64,000 nt of DNA. Source: JAIOPA01 sp964655175. Lineage in GTDB: Bacteria; Eisenbacteria; RBG-16-71-46. The DNA is taken from contig CAZZLY010000004.1 in NCBI GenBank assembly GCA_964655175.1, positions 1-64,000 on the forward strand, written 5' to 3'. Positions 1-7,937 of the stretch are shown here, piece by piece; position 1 is the first letter of the stretch; every line of letters begins with the position of its first letter. The notes beneath the pieces were generated by a model, which did not search any database, was not told the origin of the DNA, and worked only from the letters and a program-made list of their open reading frames with translations. The position numbers and the translations under genes are program-made.

Positions 1-2
1 CG

Positions 3-1449
3 GTCAACTCGGCCGCGACCAGCACGTCGCTGGCGTCGTCGTCGAATCCGTCGGTCGTGGGTGAGTCGGTCACGTTCACCGCCACGGTCTCGGTGACGCC
101 TCCGGGCGCCGGCACCGCGACGGGCACGGTCACGTTCAAGGACGGTTCGACCACGCTCGGCACGGGCTCGCTCTCGGGCGGTGTGGCGTCGTTCTCGACG
201 TCCGCGCTGGCGCTGGGTTCGCACAGCATCACGGCCGAGTACGGCGGCAGCGCCAGCTTCGACGCGAGCACGTCGAACACGGTGTCGCAGTCGGTCGGTC
301 AGGCCGCGACGAGCACGGCGGTCGCCAGCTCGCCCAACCCGTCGGCCTACGGCCAGTCGGTGGCGATCACCGCGACGGTCTCGGTCTCCTCGCCGGGCTC
401 GGGCACCGCGACCGGTGACGTCGAGTTCTTCGACGGCGCCACGTCGCTCGGTACCGTCGCGCTCTCGAGCGGCACGGCCACGTTCAACACCTCGGCGCTC
501 GCGGTGGGCTCGCACAGCCTGTCGGCGCAGTACCTGGGCAGCAGCGACTACACGGGCAGCACGTCGACCGCGAGCAGCCACACGGTGAACGCGGCGGCAA
601 CCAGCACGTCGGTCGCCAGCTCGCCGAACCCGTCGGTGGTGGGTGAGTCGGTCACGATCACCGCGACGGTGGCGGTCTCGGGCGCCGGCAGCGGCACGCC
701 GGGCGGCTCGGTCGAGTTCTTCGATGGGCTCAACTCGCTCGGCACCGCGACGCTCTCGGGCGGCTCGGCCTCGATCAGCACGTCGGCGCTCACGTTGGGC
801 TCGCACACGCTGACGGCCGTCTACGCCGGGGCCACGAGCTTCAGCGGCAGCACGTCGGCCGGGCACAGCCACACGGTGGGTCAGGCCAGCACGTCCACCA
901 GCGTGGCGAGCAGCAGCAACCCCAGCACGTTCGGCACGTCGGTGACGTTCACGGCCACGGTCTCGGTGACGAGCCCGGGTTCGGGTACCGCGACCGGCAG
1001 CGTGCAGTTCTTCGACGGCCTCACGTCGCTCGGCACCGCGTCGCTCTCGGGCGGCTCGGCCAGCCTCAGCACGTCGGCGCTCGGTGCGGGCAGCCACAGC
1101 ATCACGGCGGCCTACCTGGGCTCGGCGGACTACACGGGCAGCACGTCGAACGCGCTCACGCAGGTCGTGACGGCCGCGGGCGCTTCGGTCGCGCTCGCCG
1201 CCTCGCCGGATCCGGGCGTGTACCAGAGCAACGAGACGCTCACCGCCACGGTCACGCCGTCGTCGGCCACGGGCACCGTCGAGTTCTTCGATGGCGCCAC
1301 GTCGCTCGGCTCGGCGGCGATCGCGAGCGGCACGGCGGTGCTCAACACGAGCAGCCTGTCGGTCGGCACGCACTCGCTCACCGCGGTCTACAGCGGCGAG
1401 ACGAACTACGGCACCGCCACGTCGAGCGCCTACTCGCTCGAGGTGAAGG
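3..1449 (+). repeat. Five tandem ~291-bp coding repeats (Ig-like modules)
   Basis: Unit boundaries fall near 299, 590, 880 and 1171, each opening with a Thr/Ser-rich linker (AATSTS or a variant) followed by an SSPNPS-like motif. The DNA is conserved as well as the protein; the ACGTCGGTCGCCAGCTCGCC-like stretch recurs with few changes. The fifth unit is shorter and more diverged. Such arrays change copy number easily and are often mis-assembled from short reads, and more units may lie upstream of the window. Confidence 0.85.
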
Positions 1450-2972
1450 CGGTCATCGTGGCCACGGCGGGCGCGAACGGCAGCATCGCCCCGAGCGGCA
1501 CGAGCTACTACAGCCTCAACGCCACGCCGACCTACACGTTCACGGCGAACGCCGGCTACCACGTGTCGGCGGTGACGGTGGACGGTTCGCCGGTCGCACT
1601 GGCGGGCTCGTACACGTTCGGCGCCGTCTCGGCCAACCACACGATCGACGTCCAGTTCACGGTGAACCCGGCGGTCGCGGCCATCGCGAACCTGGCGGCG
1701 ACGCAGGTGCGCACGGGCAACGACGGCGACGGCACCACCAAGATCACGCTGACGTGGTCGGGTGTGGCGTCGGGCTCGACCGTCGAGGTGTGGCGCAAGG
1801 GCTACGGCAACTACCCCGAGTACGACGACGGGGCGTCGCCGGGCAGCATCCCGTCGATCCCGGGCGCGTATCCGCCGACCGGCTGGACGCTCACGTCGGT
1901 CACGGCTTCGGGCCAGACGGACGAGCCGTCGTCGCGCGACTTCTACTACTACGTCGCGTACGTGACGGACGGCTACGGCACGCGGTCGGACGTCTCGAAC
2001 CGCACGCTGGGCACGCTCAACTACCACCTGGGTGACGTCTCCGACGGCAGCACGCCGGGCGCGGGCGACAACCTGGTGAGCACGCCGGATCTGTCGCTGC
2101 TCGGCGCGCACTACGGTCTGCGGGGTACGGCGGTGGACGCGTACAACTATCTCGACGTCGGTCCGACGACCGATCTGTCGGTGAACGCGCGGCCCACCAC
2201 GGACAACAAGATCAACTTCGAGGACCTCGCGATGTTCGCGATCAACTACTCGCCGGTCGTCAGCGGCGTGGCGGCGCACGCTCGTCCGGGTGCGGCGCAG
2301 TCCGACGCGGTGTCGTTGGCGGTGCCGACGATGGCGGCGGTGGGCGAGGAGATCGCGGTGCGCGTGGACTTCACGGGCACGGGCCGCATGCAGGCCCTGT
2401 CGCTGGCGCTCACGTGGGACCCGGCGGTGGTCGAGCCGGTGGGCTACACGGCGGGCGATCTGGTGCTGGGTCAGGGCGGTGTGGTGTTCCAGGACGAGCC
2501 GGGCACGGTGGACGGTGCCTCGTTCGCGGGCCCGGGTGCGGGCCTCGTGGGCAGCGGCGAGTTCGCGACGCTGCGGTTCCGCGTCAAGGCCGCGGGCGAT
2601 GCCAAGTTCGGCTTCGCCAAGGTCGATGCGCGTGACGCGGCGAACCACACGTTCCGCCTGCAGCAGTCGGTGACGGCGACGGCGCCGAAGGTGTTCGCGA
2701 CCGCGTTCGCCCCGGCGATCCCCAACCCGTTCAACCAGCGCACGACGTTCCGGTTCTCGCTGGCCAAGCCGGGTCGCGCGGATCTGCAGGTGTTCTCGGT
2801 GGACGGCCGTCTGGTGCGCACGCTGTCGACGGGTGTGCGTGAGGCGGGTGAGTACCAGGTCGAGTGGAACGGCACGGACGACTCGGGCCGCACGCTCAAC
2901 GCCGGTGTGTACTACGCCCGACTCGTGACGCCGCAGCTCAAGCAGACCCGCGTGGTGACGTTCCTCAAGTAA
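3..2972 (+). CDS. Secreted Ig-repeat protein with dockerin-like, cohesin-like and FlgD-like sorting domains (5' partial)
   Basis: The reading frame is open to the window edge and the first codons already match the repeat consensus, so the true start lies upstream and the GTG at 57 is internal. Numbering from codon 3, the 989 visible residues hold five tandem bacterial Ig-like repeats of about 97 residues (1-482; Big_3 type, each with an FFDG or FKDG core and a GSHS/GTHS turn), a divergent InlB B-repeat-like domain (482-556), an Fn3-like segment (557-672), a dockerin-like segment starting GDVSDG with calcium-loop-like Asp/Asn spacing (676-755), a cohesin-like beta domain (766-890) and a FlgD-like C-terminal domain (898-989; NPFNQ, YSVDGR-like and GVYYARL motifs). 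The tail is of the kind used for sorting by Por/type IX-like systems. The protein is probably an adhesive or scaffolding surface protein; no catalytic motif is visible. The partner of the dockerin/cohesin pair is unknown. Confidence 0.85.
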   Translation, partial: VNSAATSTSLASSSNPSVVGESVTFTATVSVTPPGAGTATGTVTFKDGSTTLGTGSLSGGVASFSTSALALGSHSITAEYGGSASFDASTSNTVSQSVGQAATSTAVASSPNPSAYGQSVAITATVSVSSPGSGTATGDVEFFDGATSLGTVALSSGTATFNTSALAVGSHSLSAQYLGSSDYTGSTSTASSHTVNAAATSTSVASSPNPSVVGESVTITATVAVSGAGSGTPGGSVEFFDGLNSLGTATLSGGSASISTSALTLGSHTLTAVYAGATSFSGSTSAGHSHTVGQASTSTSVASSSNPSTFGTSVTFTATVSVTSPGSGTATGSVQFFDGLTSLGTASLSGGSASLSTSALGAGSHSITAAYLGSADYTGSTSNALTQVVTAAGASVALAASPDPGVYQSNETLTATVTPSSATGTVEFFDGATSLGSAAIASGTAVLNTSSLSVGTHSLTAVYSGETNYGTATSSAYSLEVKAVIVATAGANGSIAPSGTSYYSLNATPTYTFTANAGYHVSAVTVDGSPVALAGSYTFGAVSANHTIDVQFTVNPAVAAIANLAATQVRTGNDGDGTTKITLTWSGVASGSTVEVWRKGYGNYPEYDDGASPGSIPSIPGAYPPTGWTLTSVTASGQTDEPSSRDFYYYVAYVTDGYGTRSDVSNRTLGTLNYHLGDVSDGSTPGAGDNLVSTPDLSLLGAHYGLRGTAVDAYNYLDVGPTTDLSVNARPTTDNKINFEDLAMFAINYSPVVSGVAAHARPGAAQSDAVSLAVPTMAAVGEEIAVRVDFTGTGRMQALSLALTWDPAVVEPVGYTAGDLVLGQGGVVFQDEPGTVDGASFAGPGAGLVGSGEFATLRFRVKAAGDAKFGFAKVDARDAANHTFRLQQSVTATAPKVFATAFAPAIPNPFNQRTTFRFSLAKPGRADLQVFSVDGRLVRTLSTGVREAGEYQVEWNGTDDSGRTLNAGVYYARLVTPQLKQTRVVTFLK

Positions 2973-3035
2973 CCCGCGCGGTCCCGATCCAACGCGACGG
3001 CCGCTCGCCCCGGAAGGGGCGGGCGGCCGTTCGCT
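2904..3035 (+). repeat. 132-bp perfect direct repeat, copy 1
   Basis: This copy is identical, base for base, to 6162-6293. It covers the last 22 codons of the gene, its TAA stop and 63 bp of 3' flank, including the hairpin. Upstream of the repeat the two genes are only moderately similar. A recent duplication or gene conversion of the gene end would explain this; so would a mobile 3' module carrying sorting tail plus terminator. Confidence 0.95.
2997..3030 (+). terminator. Terminator-like hairpin after the Ig-repeat gene
   Basis: A 15-bp stem (2997-3011 with 3016-3030, one G-U pair) closes a GGAA tetraloop 24 bp after the stop codon. No T-tract follows, so it is a GC-rich terminator or 3'-end stabiliser rather than a canonical intrinsic terminator. 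Confidence 0.75.
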
Positions 3036-3269
3036 CGGGTGGCCGGAATGTCGGGGTGATCAGGCCTTCATGAGAACGCGAAGCACCGGTGTCCATGGGA
3101 TGAAATCGCCTTCTCGGTCGTCATGAAATTAGGCACACTGCCCACGGTCGTGTGTTCCGTAACCCCACCCGCTCCCCATTCGTTGTACTTCGCGCATGGG
3201 GAGGAGTGCCCCCGGCGTCGTTGCTCGGTGCAACGGTCGGTGCGCATCGCGAACCCCCGGAGCGATCGC
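3036..3269. other. Intergenic leader of the propeller gene
   Basis: This stretch is less GC-rich than its surroundings. An ATG at 3123 is in frame with the next gene, but the 49 codons it would add do not look like this genome's coding sequence, and the signal peptide begins at the ATG at 3270. I see no convincing promoter hexamers. It probably holds the 5' leader of the downstream gene. Confidence 0.5.
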
Positions 3270-6230
3270 ATGTTCTCAACTCACAAGCCCTCGGCCTCGA
3301 GTGATACGCAAGTCCGTCGTGGCGTCTTCGGTTTCGCGCGTGCCCTCCTGCTGCCGATGGTGGTCCTGCTGACGCCGCTGACCGCGGGTCCTTCGGCCGC
3401 TCGCACACAGGAGGCGAACCACGGATCCGAAGTCTCAACGATCCGTGTGCCCCTTGAGCGATTGTTGAATCCGGACGGAACACTGGACCTTCACAGTGGG
3501 TATCGCGGCGCCATCGACCCCCGGGGCTGGAACCTGTTGCCCGGGCGTGATGGGGCTCCTCGCTTCCGCCGGGTCACGTCCTCGTCCTCTGAAGCGACTG
3601 CATCCACCCTGAGTGCGTCGGGTGACGGCCTGAACTCACCGAACATCTTCGCTCAGGGAATGCCTTGGGATGGTATCTGGGACAAGCAGTTCTACGGCGA
3701 GACCGACGGCATGGTGTTGGCGCTCCTGGCGGATAATGCCGGAAACGTCTATGCCGGTGGATCGTTCACCAAGATCGGGGGCGTGTCCGCCAAGTATGTC
3801 GCCAAGTGGAACGGAAGCGAGTGGCTGCCTGTCGGCACGGCGGTGTTCGGTGGACCGGTATGGACTCTGGCCTTCGATGCCTCTGGGAATCTGTACGCGG
3901 GCGGGAGCTTCAGCTCCGTCGGTGGCGTCACCGCGCGAGGGGTCGCGAAGTGGAACGGAAGCACGTGGTCGGGATTGGGGGTGGGTACCGGGTTCACCAA
4001 TGGAGGTGTCGTCCGGGCACTCGCATTCGACGCGGCCGGCAATCTTTACGCGGGGGGGCAATTCAACGCCAACGCTTACGGTCCTTGCGCGATCGCGAAA
4101 TGGAACGGCACGTCGTGGTCGGCGCTGGGAACCGGCATGGATAGCGGCGAGGCGCCGGTCGTCAAGGCGTTGGCCTTCGATGCGACCGGCAGGCTCATCG
4201 TCGGTGGACAGTTCACCACGGCGGGTGGGGTCGCTGTGAACGGTCTCGCCGCTTGGAATGGCACGAGCTGGTCCGCTCTGGGTGAGGGCTTGTCCGCACC
4301 AATCGAGTCGATCGCGGTGACCAGCGGGGGGGAGATCTACGTCGCTGGGAATAGCTTTCTGGCGCGAATCAGTGGGGGGGCTTGGTCGGCGGTGAACGGC
4401 CTCGACGTCTACGGCCTCATCAAAAAAATCTCGTTGGACCCGGCGGGCAATCTCTACATATTCGGTTGGATAAATGCGATCTCCGGCGTCCCTGTGAATG
4501 GCATCGCCAAGTGGGACGGGACGACGGTGTCGCCTCTGGGCAGCGGAGCGCCGGATCTCCCGACGGCGATGACGCTTGCGCCCTCTGGGCGGGTGTTCAT
4601 CGCGGGCTATCATCAAGAATACCGGCCCGCCAACCCTTCTTCGCCCATCCGCGGTCAGTACTTCGTCGAGTACTGGGATGGTTCGCCGTATGCGCAGTGG
4701 GAGGCCATCACCTCCGGCCTGTCCTCGAACGTCAACGCACTTCTGTTGTACGGTGGGAACCTTTACGTGGGCGGGGACTTCCGATTCGCGGGTGGTGTGG
4801 CCGCGAACCATGTCGCGAAGTGGGACGGCACGCGTTGGTCGGCCCTGGGGCAGGGCACGAATGGTCCGGTCCACGCGCTTGTGCTCGATGACCTCGGGAA
4901 CATCGTGGCGGGCGGGAACTTCTACAGTGCGGGGGGCGTGCCGGCGCACAACATCGCCCGCTGGAACGGCACCTCGTGGTCCGCGATGGGCTCGGGACTC
5001 AGTGGTCCCGTGTACGCCCTCGCCATGGACAACGAGGGCTGGTTGTACGTCGGAGGCGAATTCGACTTCGCGGGCGGTTCACCCTCGCAGGGCGTCGCCA
5101 GATATGCACTCGGCAGCTGGGTGGGCTTCGGCAGCGGTCCGGGGATCTACGTGAAAGCCCTCGCCGTCATCGATGGGAACTCGCTCTTCGTCGGAGGCAC
5201 GGAGCCGCCGAACGGTGCAGGCATGGTGCTCCAGTGGGACGGATTCCAGTGGCACCTGATCGGGGCGGGTGATGGCGACGTTCTGGCGCTGGCACTCATG
5301 CCCGATGGTGAACTCCTCGCGGGAGGCAACTTCATCTCCATGGCGGGTGACTCGAACAGCGCGATCGGAGCAGACGGTGTCGCGAGGTGGAACGGGAGTA
5401 CTTGGACCGGGATGGGGCCGTGGCCCGGAAGCGTGGTGGCGACGCTCAAGGTGGACGGCTCGGGTAACGTCTACGCCGGGGGGCTGACGCCACTCGGCCC
5501 GAACGACTTCGATACCCTCGCCCGTTGGGATGGGACGTCCTGGTCGTTCATCGGTGCTGGCCTCTGGTCGCCGGTTCACGCCATCGCACTGGATGGCGAT
5601 CGGATCGCTCTGGGCGCGCAGTTCGGCAAGCTGTTCGCGGGCGGGGCGTTCCGCACGGCGGGCAACCTGCCGACCAATCGCATCGCGTCGTTCACGGCCG
5701 AGTACGCCATCACAGCCTCGGCGCTCGCCCATGGCAGCATCTCGCCGAGTGGGCGGGTCCGCGCCACGCGCAATGGCGCATCGGAATTCACGATCACACC
5801 CGCCCCGGGGTATCGCATCGCTTCCGTGTGGGTGGATAGCGTTTCGGTCGGACAGCCCGGTGTCTATCGGTTCACGAACGTCACCGCCCCGCATACGATC
5901 GAGGCGCGCTTCGAGATCGACCTGGTGGGTGTGGACGGCGACGGGGACGCGCGCATGACGCGTCTCGCCCCGGCGATGCCGAACCCGTTCTTCGCCAGCA
6001 CCGCACTGCGATTCTCGCTGGCGCAGCCCGGGAGGATCGAACTCACGGTGTACTCGGTGGACGGCCGTCGGGTGCGGTCGCTCACCTCGGGCATGCATGC
6101 GGCCGGGGACCATCAGGTCGAATGGGACGGCCGCGACGACGCGGGCCGCCCGGTGCGAGAGGGTGTGTACTACGCCCGACTCGTGACGCCGCAGCTCAAG
6201 CAGACCCGCGTGGTGACGTTCCTCAAGTAA
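3270..6230 (+). CDS. Secreted 12-repeat propeller-like protein with InlB-like and FlgD-like sorting domains
   Basis: The 986-residue product starts at ATG 3270, chosen because GGAG lies 7 nt upstream and a signal peptide follows (Arg-Arg at 16-17, hydrophobic core about 19-40, likely cleavage near 44). Residues about 144-807 hold roughly twelve repeats of 45-55 residues with the pattern LAxDxxGNLYxGGxF, GGV, then AKWNGTSWSALG, predicted to form beta-propeller blades. An InlB B-repeat-like domain (812-886) and a FlgD-like sorting domain (898-986) follow. The last 22 residues are identical to those of the preceding gene. Such proteins are exported and surface-bound or released; the ligand is unknown and no enzymatic motif is visible. 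Third codon positions carry visibly more A/T than in neighbouring genes (for example AATCTTTACGCG and ATCAAAAAAATC), which may mean a different origin or weaker codon selection. Confidence 0.88.
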   Translation: MFSTHKPSASSDTQVRRGVFGFARALLLPMVVLLTPLTAGPSAARTQEANHGSEVSTIRVPLERLLNPDGTLDLHSGYRGAIDPRGWNLLPGRDGAPRFRRVTSSSSEATASTLSASGDGLNSPNIFAQGMPWDGIWDKQFYGETDGMVLALLADNAGNVYAGGSFTKIGGVSAKYVAKWNGSEWLPVGTAVFGGPVWTLAFDASGNLYAGGSFSSVGGVTARGVAKWNGSTWSGLGVGTGFTNGGVVRALAFDAAGNLYAGGQFNANAYGPCAIAKWNGTSWSALGTGMDSGEAPVVKALAFDATGRLIVGGQFTTAGGVAVNGLAAWNGTSWSALGEGLSAPIESIAVTSGGEIYVAGNSFLARISGGAWSAVNGLDVYGLIKKISLDPAGNLYIFGWINAISGVPVNGIAKWDGTTVSPLGSGAPDLPTAMTLAPSGRVFIAGYHQEYRPANPSSPIRGQYFVEYWDGSPYAQWEAITSGLSSNVNALLLYGGNLYVGGDFRFAGGVAANHVAKWDGTRWSALGQGTNGPVHALVLDDLGNIVAGGNFYSAGGVPAHNIARWNGTSWSAMGSGLSGPVYALAMDNEGWLYVGGEFDFAGGSPSQGVARYALGSWVGFGSGPGIYVKALAVIDGNSLFVGGTEPPNGAGMVLQWDGFQWHLIGAGDGDVLALALMPDGELLAGGNFISMAGDSNSAIGADGVARWNGSTWTGMGPWPGSVVATLKVDGSGNVYAGGLTPLGPNDFDTLARWDGTSWSFIGAGLWSPVHAIALDGDRIALGAQFGKLFAGGAFRTAGNLPTNRIASFTAEYAITASALAHGSISPSGRVRATRNGASEFTITPAPGYRIASVWVDSVSVGQPGVYRFTNVTAPHTIEARFEIDLVGVDGDGDARMTRLAPAMPNPFFASTALRFSLAQPGRIELTVYSVDGRRVRSLTSGMHAAGDHQVEWDGRDDAGRPVREGVYYARLVTPQLKQTRVVTFLK

Positions 6231-6293
6231 CCCGCGCGGTCCCGATCCAACGCGACGGCCGCTCGCCCCGGAAGGGGCGGGCGGCCGTTCGCT
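6162..6293 (+). repeat. 132-bp perfect direct repeat, copy 2
   Basis: Exact copy of 2904-3035 at an offset of 3258 bp. It spans the last 22 codons, stop codon and terminator hairpin of the propeller gene. The match ends at 6293 (next base T here, C in copy 1). Confidence 0.95.
6255..6288 (+). terminator. Terminator-like hairpin after the propeller gene
   Basis: Same 15-bp stem and GGAA loop as at 2997-3030, as part of the duplicated 132 bp. It separates the secreted-protein genes from the riboflavin operon. Confidence 0.75.
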
Positions 6294-6554
6294 TGGGTGA
6301 GGGTGGTCGAGCGTGCCGCTGGGAGCGCCTCGGTTCCCGCAGGACGGCCTCGCAGGGGAAGGGATGACCGGGAGGAGGGGCGCAGCGTCTCGGGCCCGCA
6401 GGACCGCAGGGGCGCGCAGGCCGGCCACGTGCCGGATCCCGCTTGGAACTCAGGCGGGTAGTCGCGGATTCCTCGTCGGCATGACGCGCTGTCGTACAAC
6501 GCGTTGCGGGCGTCCCCTCAAGTCCGATCGCAGGGCTGTGCCGGGGCCGACGCG
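6294..6554. other. Intergenic region with no recognised gene
   Basis: About 260 bp between the terminator hairpin and the riboflavin promoter. Short open frames on both strands lack Shine-Dalgarno signals and domain features. I looked for RNase P, SRP, tmRNA, 6S and tRNA signatures and saw none. Confidence 0.5.
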
Positions 6555-6582
6555 TTGACCCCCGGGCGCGGCACCTTATAGA
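6555..6582 (+). promoter_or_regulatory. Sigma70-like promoter of the riboflavin operon
   Basis: A -35 TTGACC (6555-6560), a 16-bp spacer and a -10 TATAGA (6577-6582). Transcription would start near 6589, just ahead of the riboswitch P1 strand at 6596, the geometry expected of a riboswitch leader. Confidence 0.65.
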
Positions 6583-6595
6583 CTGCGCGTCGCAT

Positions 6596-6720
6596 TTCCT
6601 TCGGGGCGGGGTGACAAGTCCCCACCGGCGGTACAGCCCGCGAGCCCCGGGTGCAGCAGGCCCGGAGCAGACCCGGTGTGATTCCGGGGCCGACCGTGAC
6701 AGTCGGGATGGAAGAAGGGA
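6596..6720 (+). ncRNA. FMN riboswitch (RFN element)
   Basis: The leader carries the conserved blocks of the RFN aptamer in order: a GGGGCGGGGTGACAAGTCCC-like block (from 6603), ACCGGCGGTA (6624-6633), AGCCCGCGAGC (6635-6645), GGTGTGATTCCG (6674-6685) and a GGCCGACCGTGACAGTC-like block from 6688. P1 is TTCCTTC (6596-6602) pairing with GAAGGGA (6714-6720). It binds flavin mononucleotide and lowers expression of the riboflavin genes when FMN is plentiful. No T-rich terminator follows; a hairpin over the ribD ribosome site suggests translational control. Confidence 0.95.
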
Positions 6721-6796
6721 ACCGCGCCATGCAGCTCCGCTCCCAGGGCGGCCGATCTCCGGCCATGCCCTCGGGCGTGCATGTCGCTGTCTCCGC

Positions 6797-6821
6797 GGCC
6801 CCGTGACCTCCACCGGGGACC
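6797..6821 (+). promoter_or_regulatory. Candidate ribosome-site sequestering hairpin before ribD
   Basis: CCCCG (6799-6803) can pair with CGGGG (6814-6818), extended by GG (6797-6798) with CC (6820-6821) past one bulged A. This hides the only Shine-Dalgarno-like run, GGGGA (6815-6819), ahead of the ATG at 6825. A second hairpin (6746-6753 with 6761-6770) lies between it and the aptamer and could act as an alternative fold. The regulatory reading is inference. Confidence 0.5.
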
Positions 6822-6824
6822 CGC

Positions 6825-7937
6825 ATGCCCGTCCGGCCCACGACCGCACCCGACACCGACACGCGCCACATGCGTCGCGCCCTGGCGCTCGCCGAGCGCG
6901 GCCGCGGTCGCACCGCACCCAACCCGATCGTCGGGGCGGTGATCGTGCGCGCGGGTCGTGTGGTGGGCGAGGGCTGGCACCGCGCGGTGGGTCGTGCGCA
7001 CGCCGAGGTCGAGGCGCTCGCCGCCGCCGGTCGTCGGGCGCGCGGCGCCACGCTGTACGTGACGCTCGAACCGTGCGCGCACTGGGGCCGCACGCCGCCG
7101 TGCGTGGATGCGGTGATCGCCGCCGGCATCACGCGCTGCGTCGTGGCGCTGCGCGACCCGGATGCGCGCGTGAACGGGCGCGGGCTGCGCAAGCTGCGCG
7201 CGGCCGGCATCGAGGTCGCCACCGGCGTGCTCGCCGACGAGGCGCGCGCCGCGCTCGCGGGCTACACGCGTGCGCACACGACGGGGCTGCCGCGGTTCAC
7301 CTGGAAGGTGGCGGCCACGCTCGATGGTCGCGTCGCCGATGCCCGCGGCCGCTCGCAGTGGATCACGGGGCCTGAGGCGCGCACCGATGCGCATCGCCTG
7401 CGCGCGGCGAGTGACGCGATCGTGGTGGGTGCGGGCACCGCGCGCGCCGATGATCCGCGCCTGACCGTGCGGCACGGGGTGCGCGGGAGCGCGCCCCTGC
7501 GCGTGGTGGTGGACACGTCGCTGCGACTGCCGCGCACGCTCAAGCTGTTCACGGGTGCGCTCGCGCGCGGCACCGTGGTCGCCTGTGGCCGGGACGCGTC
7601 GGTCGCGCGTGAGCGCGCGCTCGTCGCGCGCGGCGTCACCGTGTGGCGCCTGCCCGTGGTGCGGGGGCGTGTGTCGCTGCGCGCGCTCGCCGAACGCTTG
7701 GCGGCCGAAGGCCGTCACGAGGTGCTGCTCGAGTGCGGGCCCACGCTGGGCTCGGCCTGCCTCGCGGCGGGCCTGGTGCAGCGCGTGGTGCTCTACAGCG
7801 CGCCGCTCGTGCTGGGCGGCGGGCTCGCATGGTGCGATGGATTGGATCGCGTGCTCGCGTCCCAGTCGCGGGGCCGCCTCGCGCGGGCCGACCGCGTGGG
7901 CGACGACCTGCGCGTCGTCGTGGACCTGGAGGACTGA
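6825..7937 (+). CDS. ribD: Bifunctional riboflavin deaminase/reductase RibD
   Basis: The 370-residue protein deaminates 2,5-diamino-6-ribosylamino-pyrimidinone phosphate and then reduces the ribosyl side chain, steps two and three of riboflavin synthesis. The N-terminal deaminase domain shows the zinc motif HAE (59-61) with the proton-shuttle Glu61 and ligands Cys84 and Cys93 (PCAHWGRTPPC). The C-terminal reductase domain starts near 150 (FTWKVAATLDG) and has the NADPH-domain signature VVGAGTARADDP. Length is normal. ATG 6825 is kept as the start because about 15 residues usually precede the MRRAL helix; ATG 6870 is the alternative. First gene after the FMN riboswitch. Confidence 0.96.
   Translation: MPVRPTTAPDTDTRHMRRALALAERGRGRTAPNPIVGAVIVRAGRVVGEGWHRAVGRAHAEVEALAAAGRRARGATLYVTLEPCAHWGRTPPCVDAVIAAGITRCVVALRDPDARVNGRGLRKLRAAGIEVATGVLADEARAALAGYTRAHTTGLPRFTWKVAATLDGRVADARGRSQWITGPEARTDAHRLRAASDAIVVGAGTARADDPRLTVRHGVRGSAPLRVVVDTSLRLPRTLKLFTGALARGTVVACGRDASVARERALVARGVTVWRLPVVRGRVSLRALAERLAAEGRHEVLLECGPTLGSACLAAGLVQRVVLYSAPLVLGGGLAWCDGLDRVLASQSRGRLARADRVGDDLRVVVDLED

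Noticed and set aside
3..1449. Tandem repeats considered as a noncoding satellite or mobile element
   Set aside because: The frame stays open through all units and the protein shows Ig-domain periodicity.
3123..3269. Upstream ATG extension of the propeller gene
   Set aside because: It would bury the signal peptide 50 residues inside the protein. ATG 3270 has a ribosome site and the signal peptide.
2904..6293. 132-bp repeats considered as attachment sites or ends of an insertion sequence
   Set aside because: They are direct repeats covering gene ends, with no transposase or integrase between them.
6313..6558. 81-codon open frame in the gap before the riboflavin operon
   Set aside because: No ribosome site, no recognisable motif, and basic low-complexity composition.
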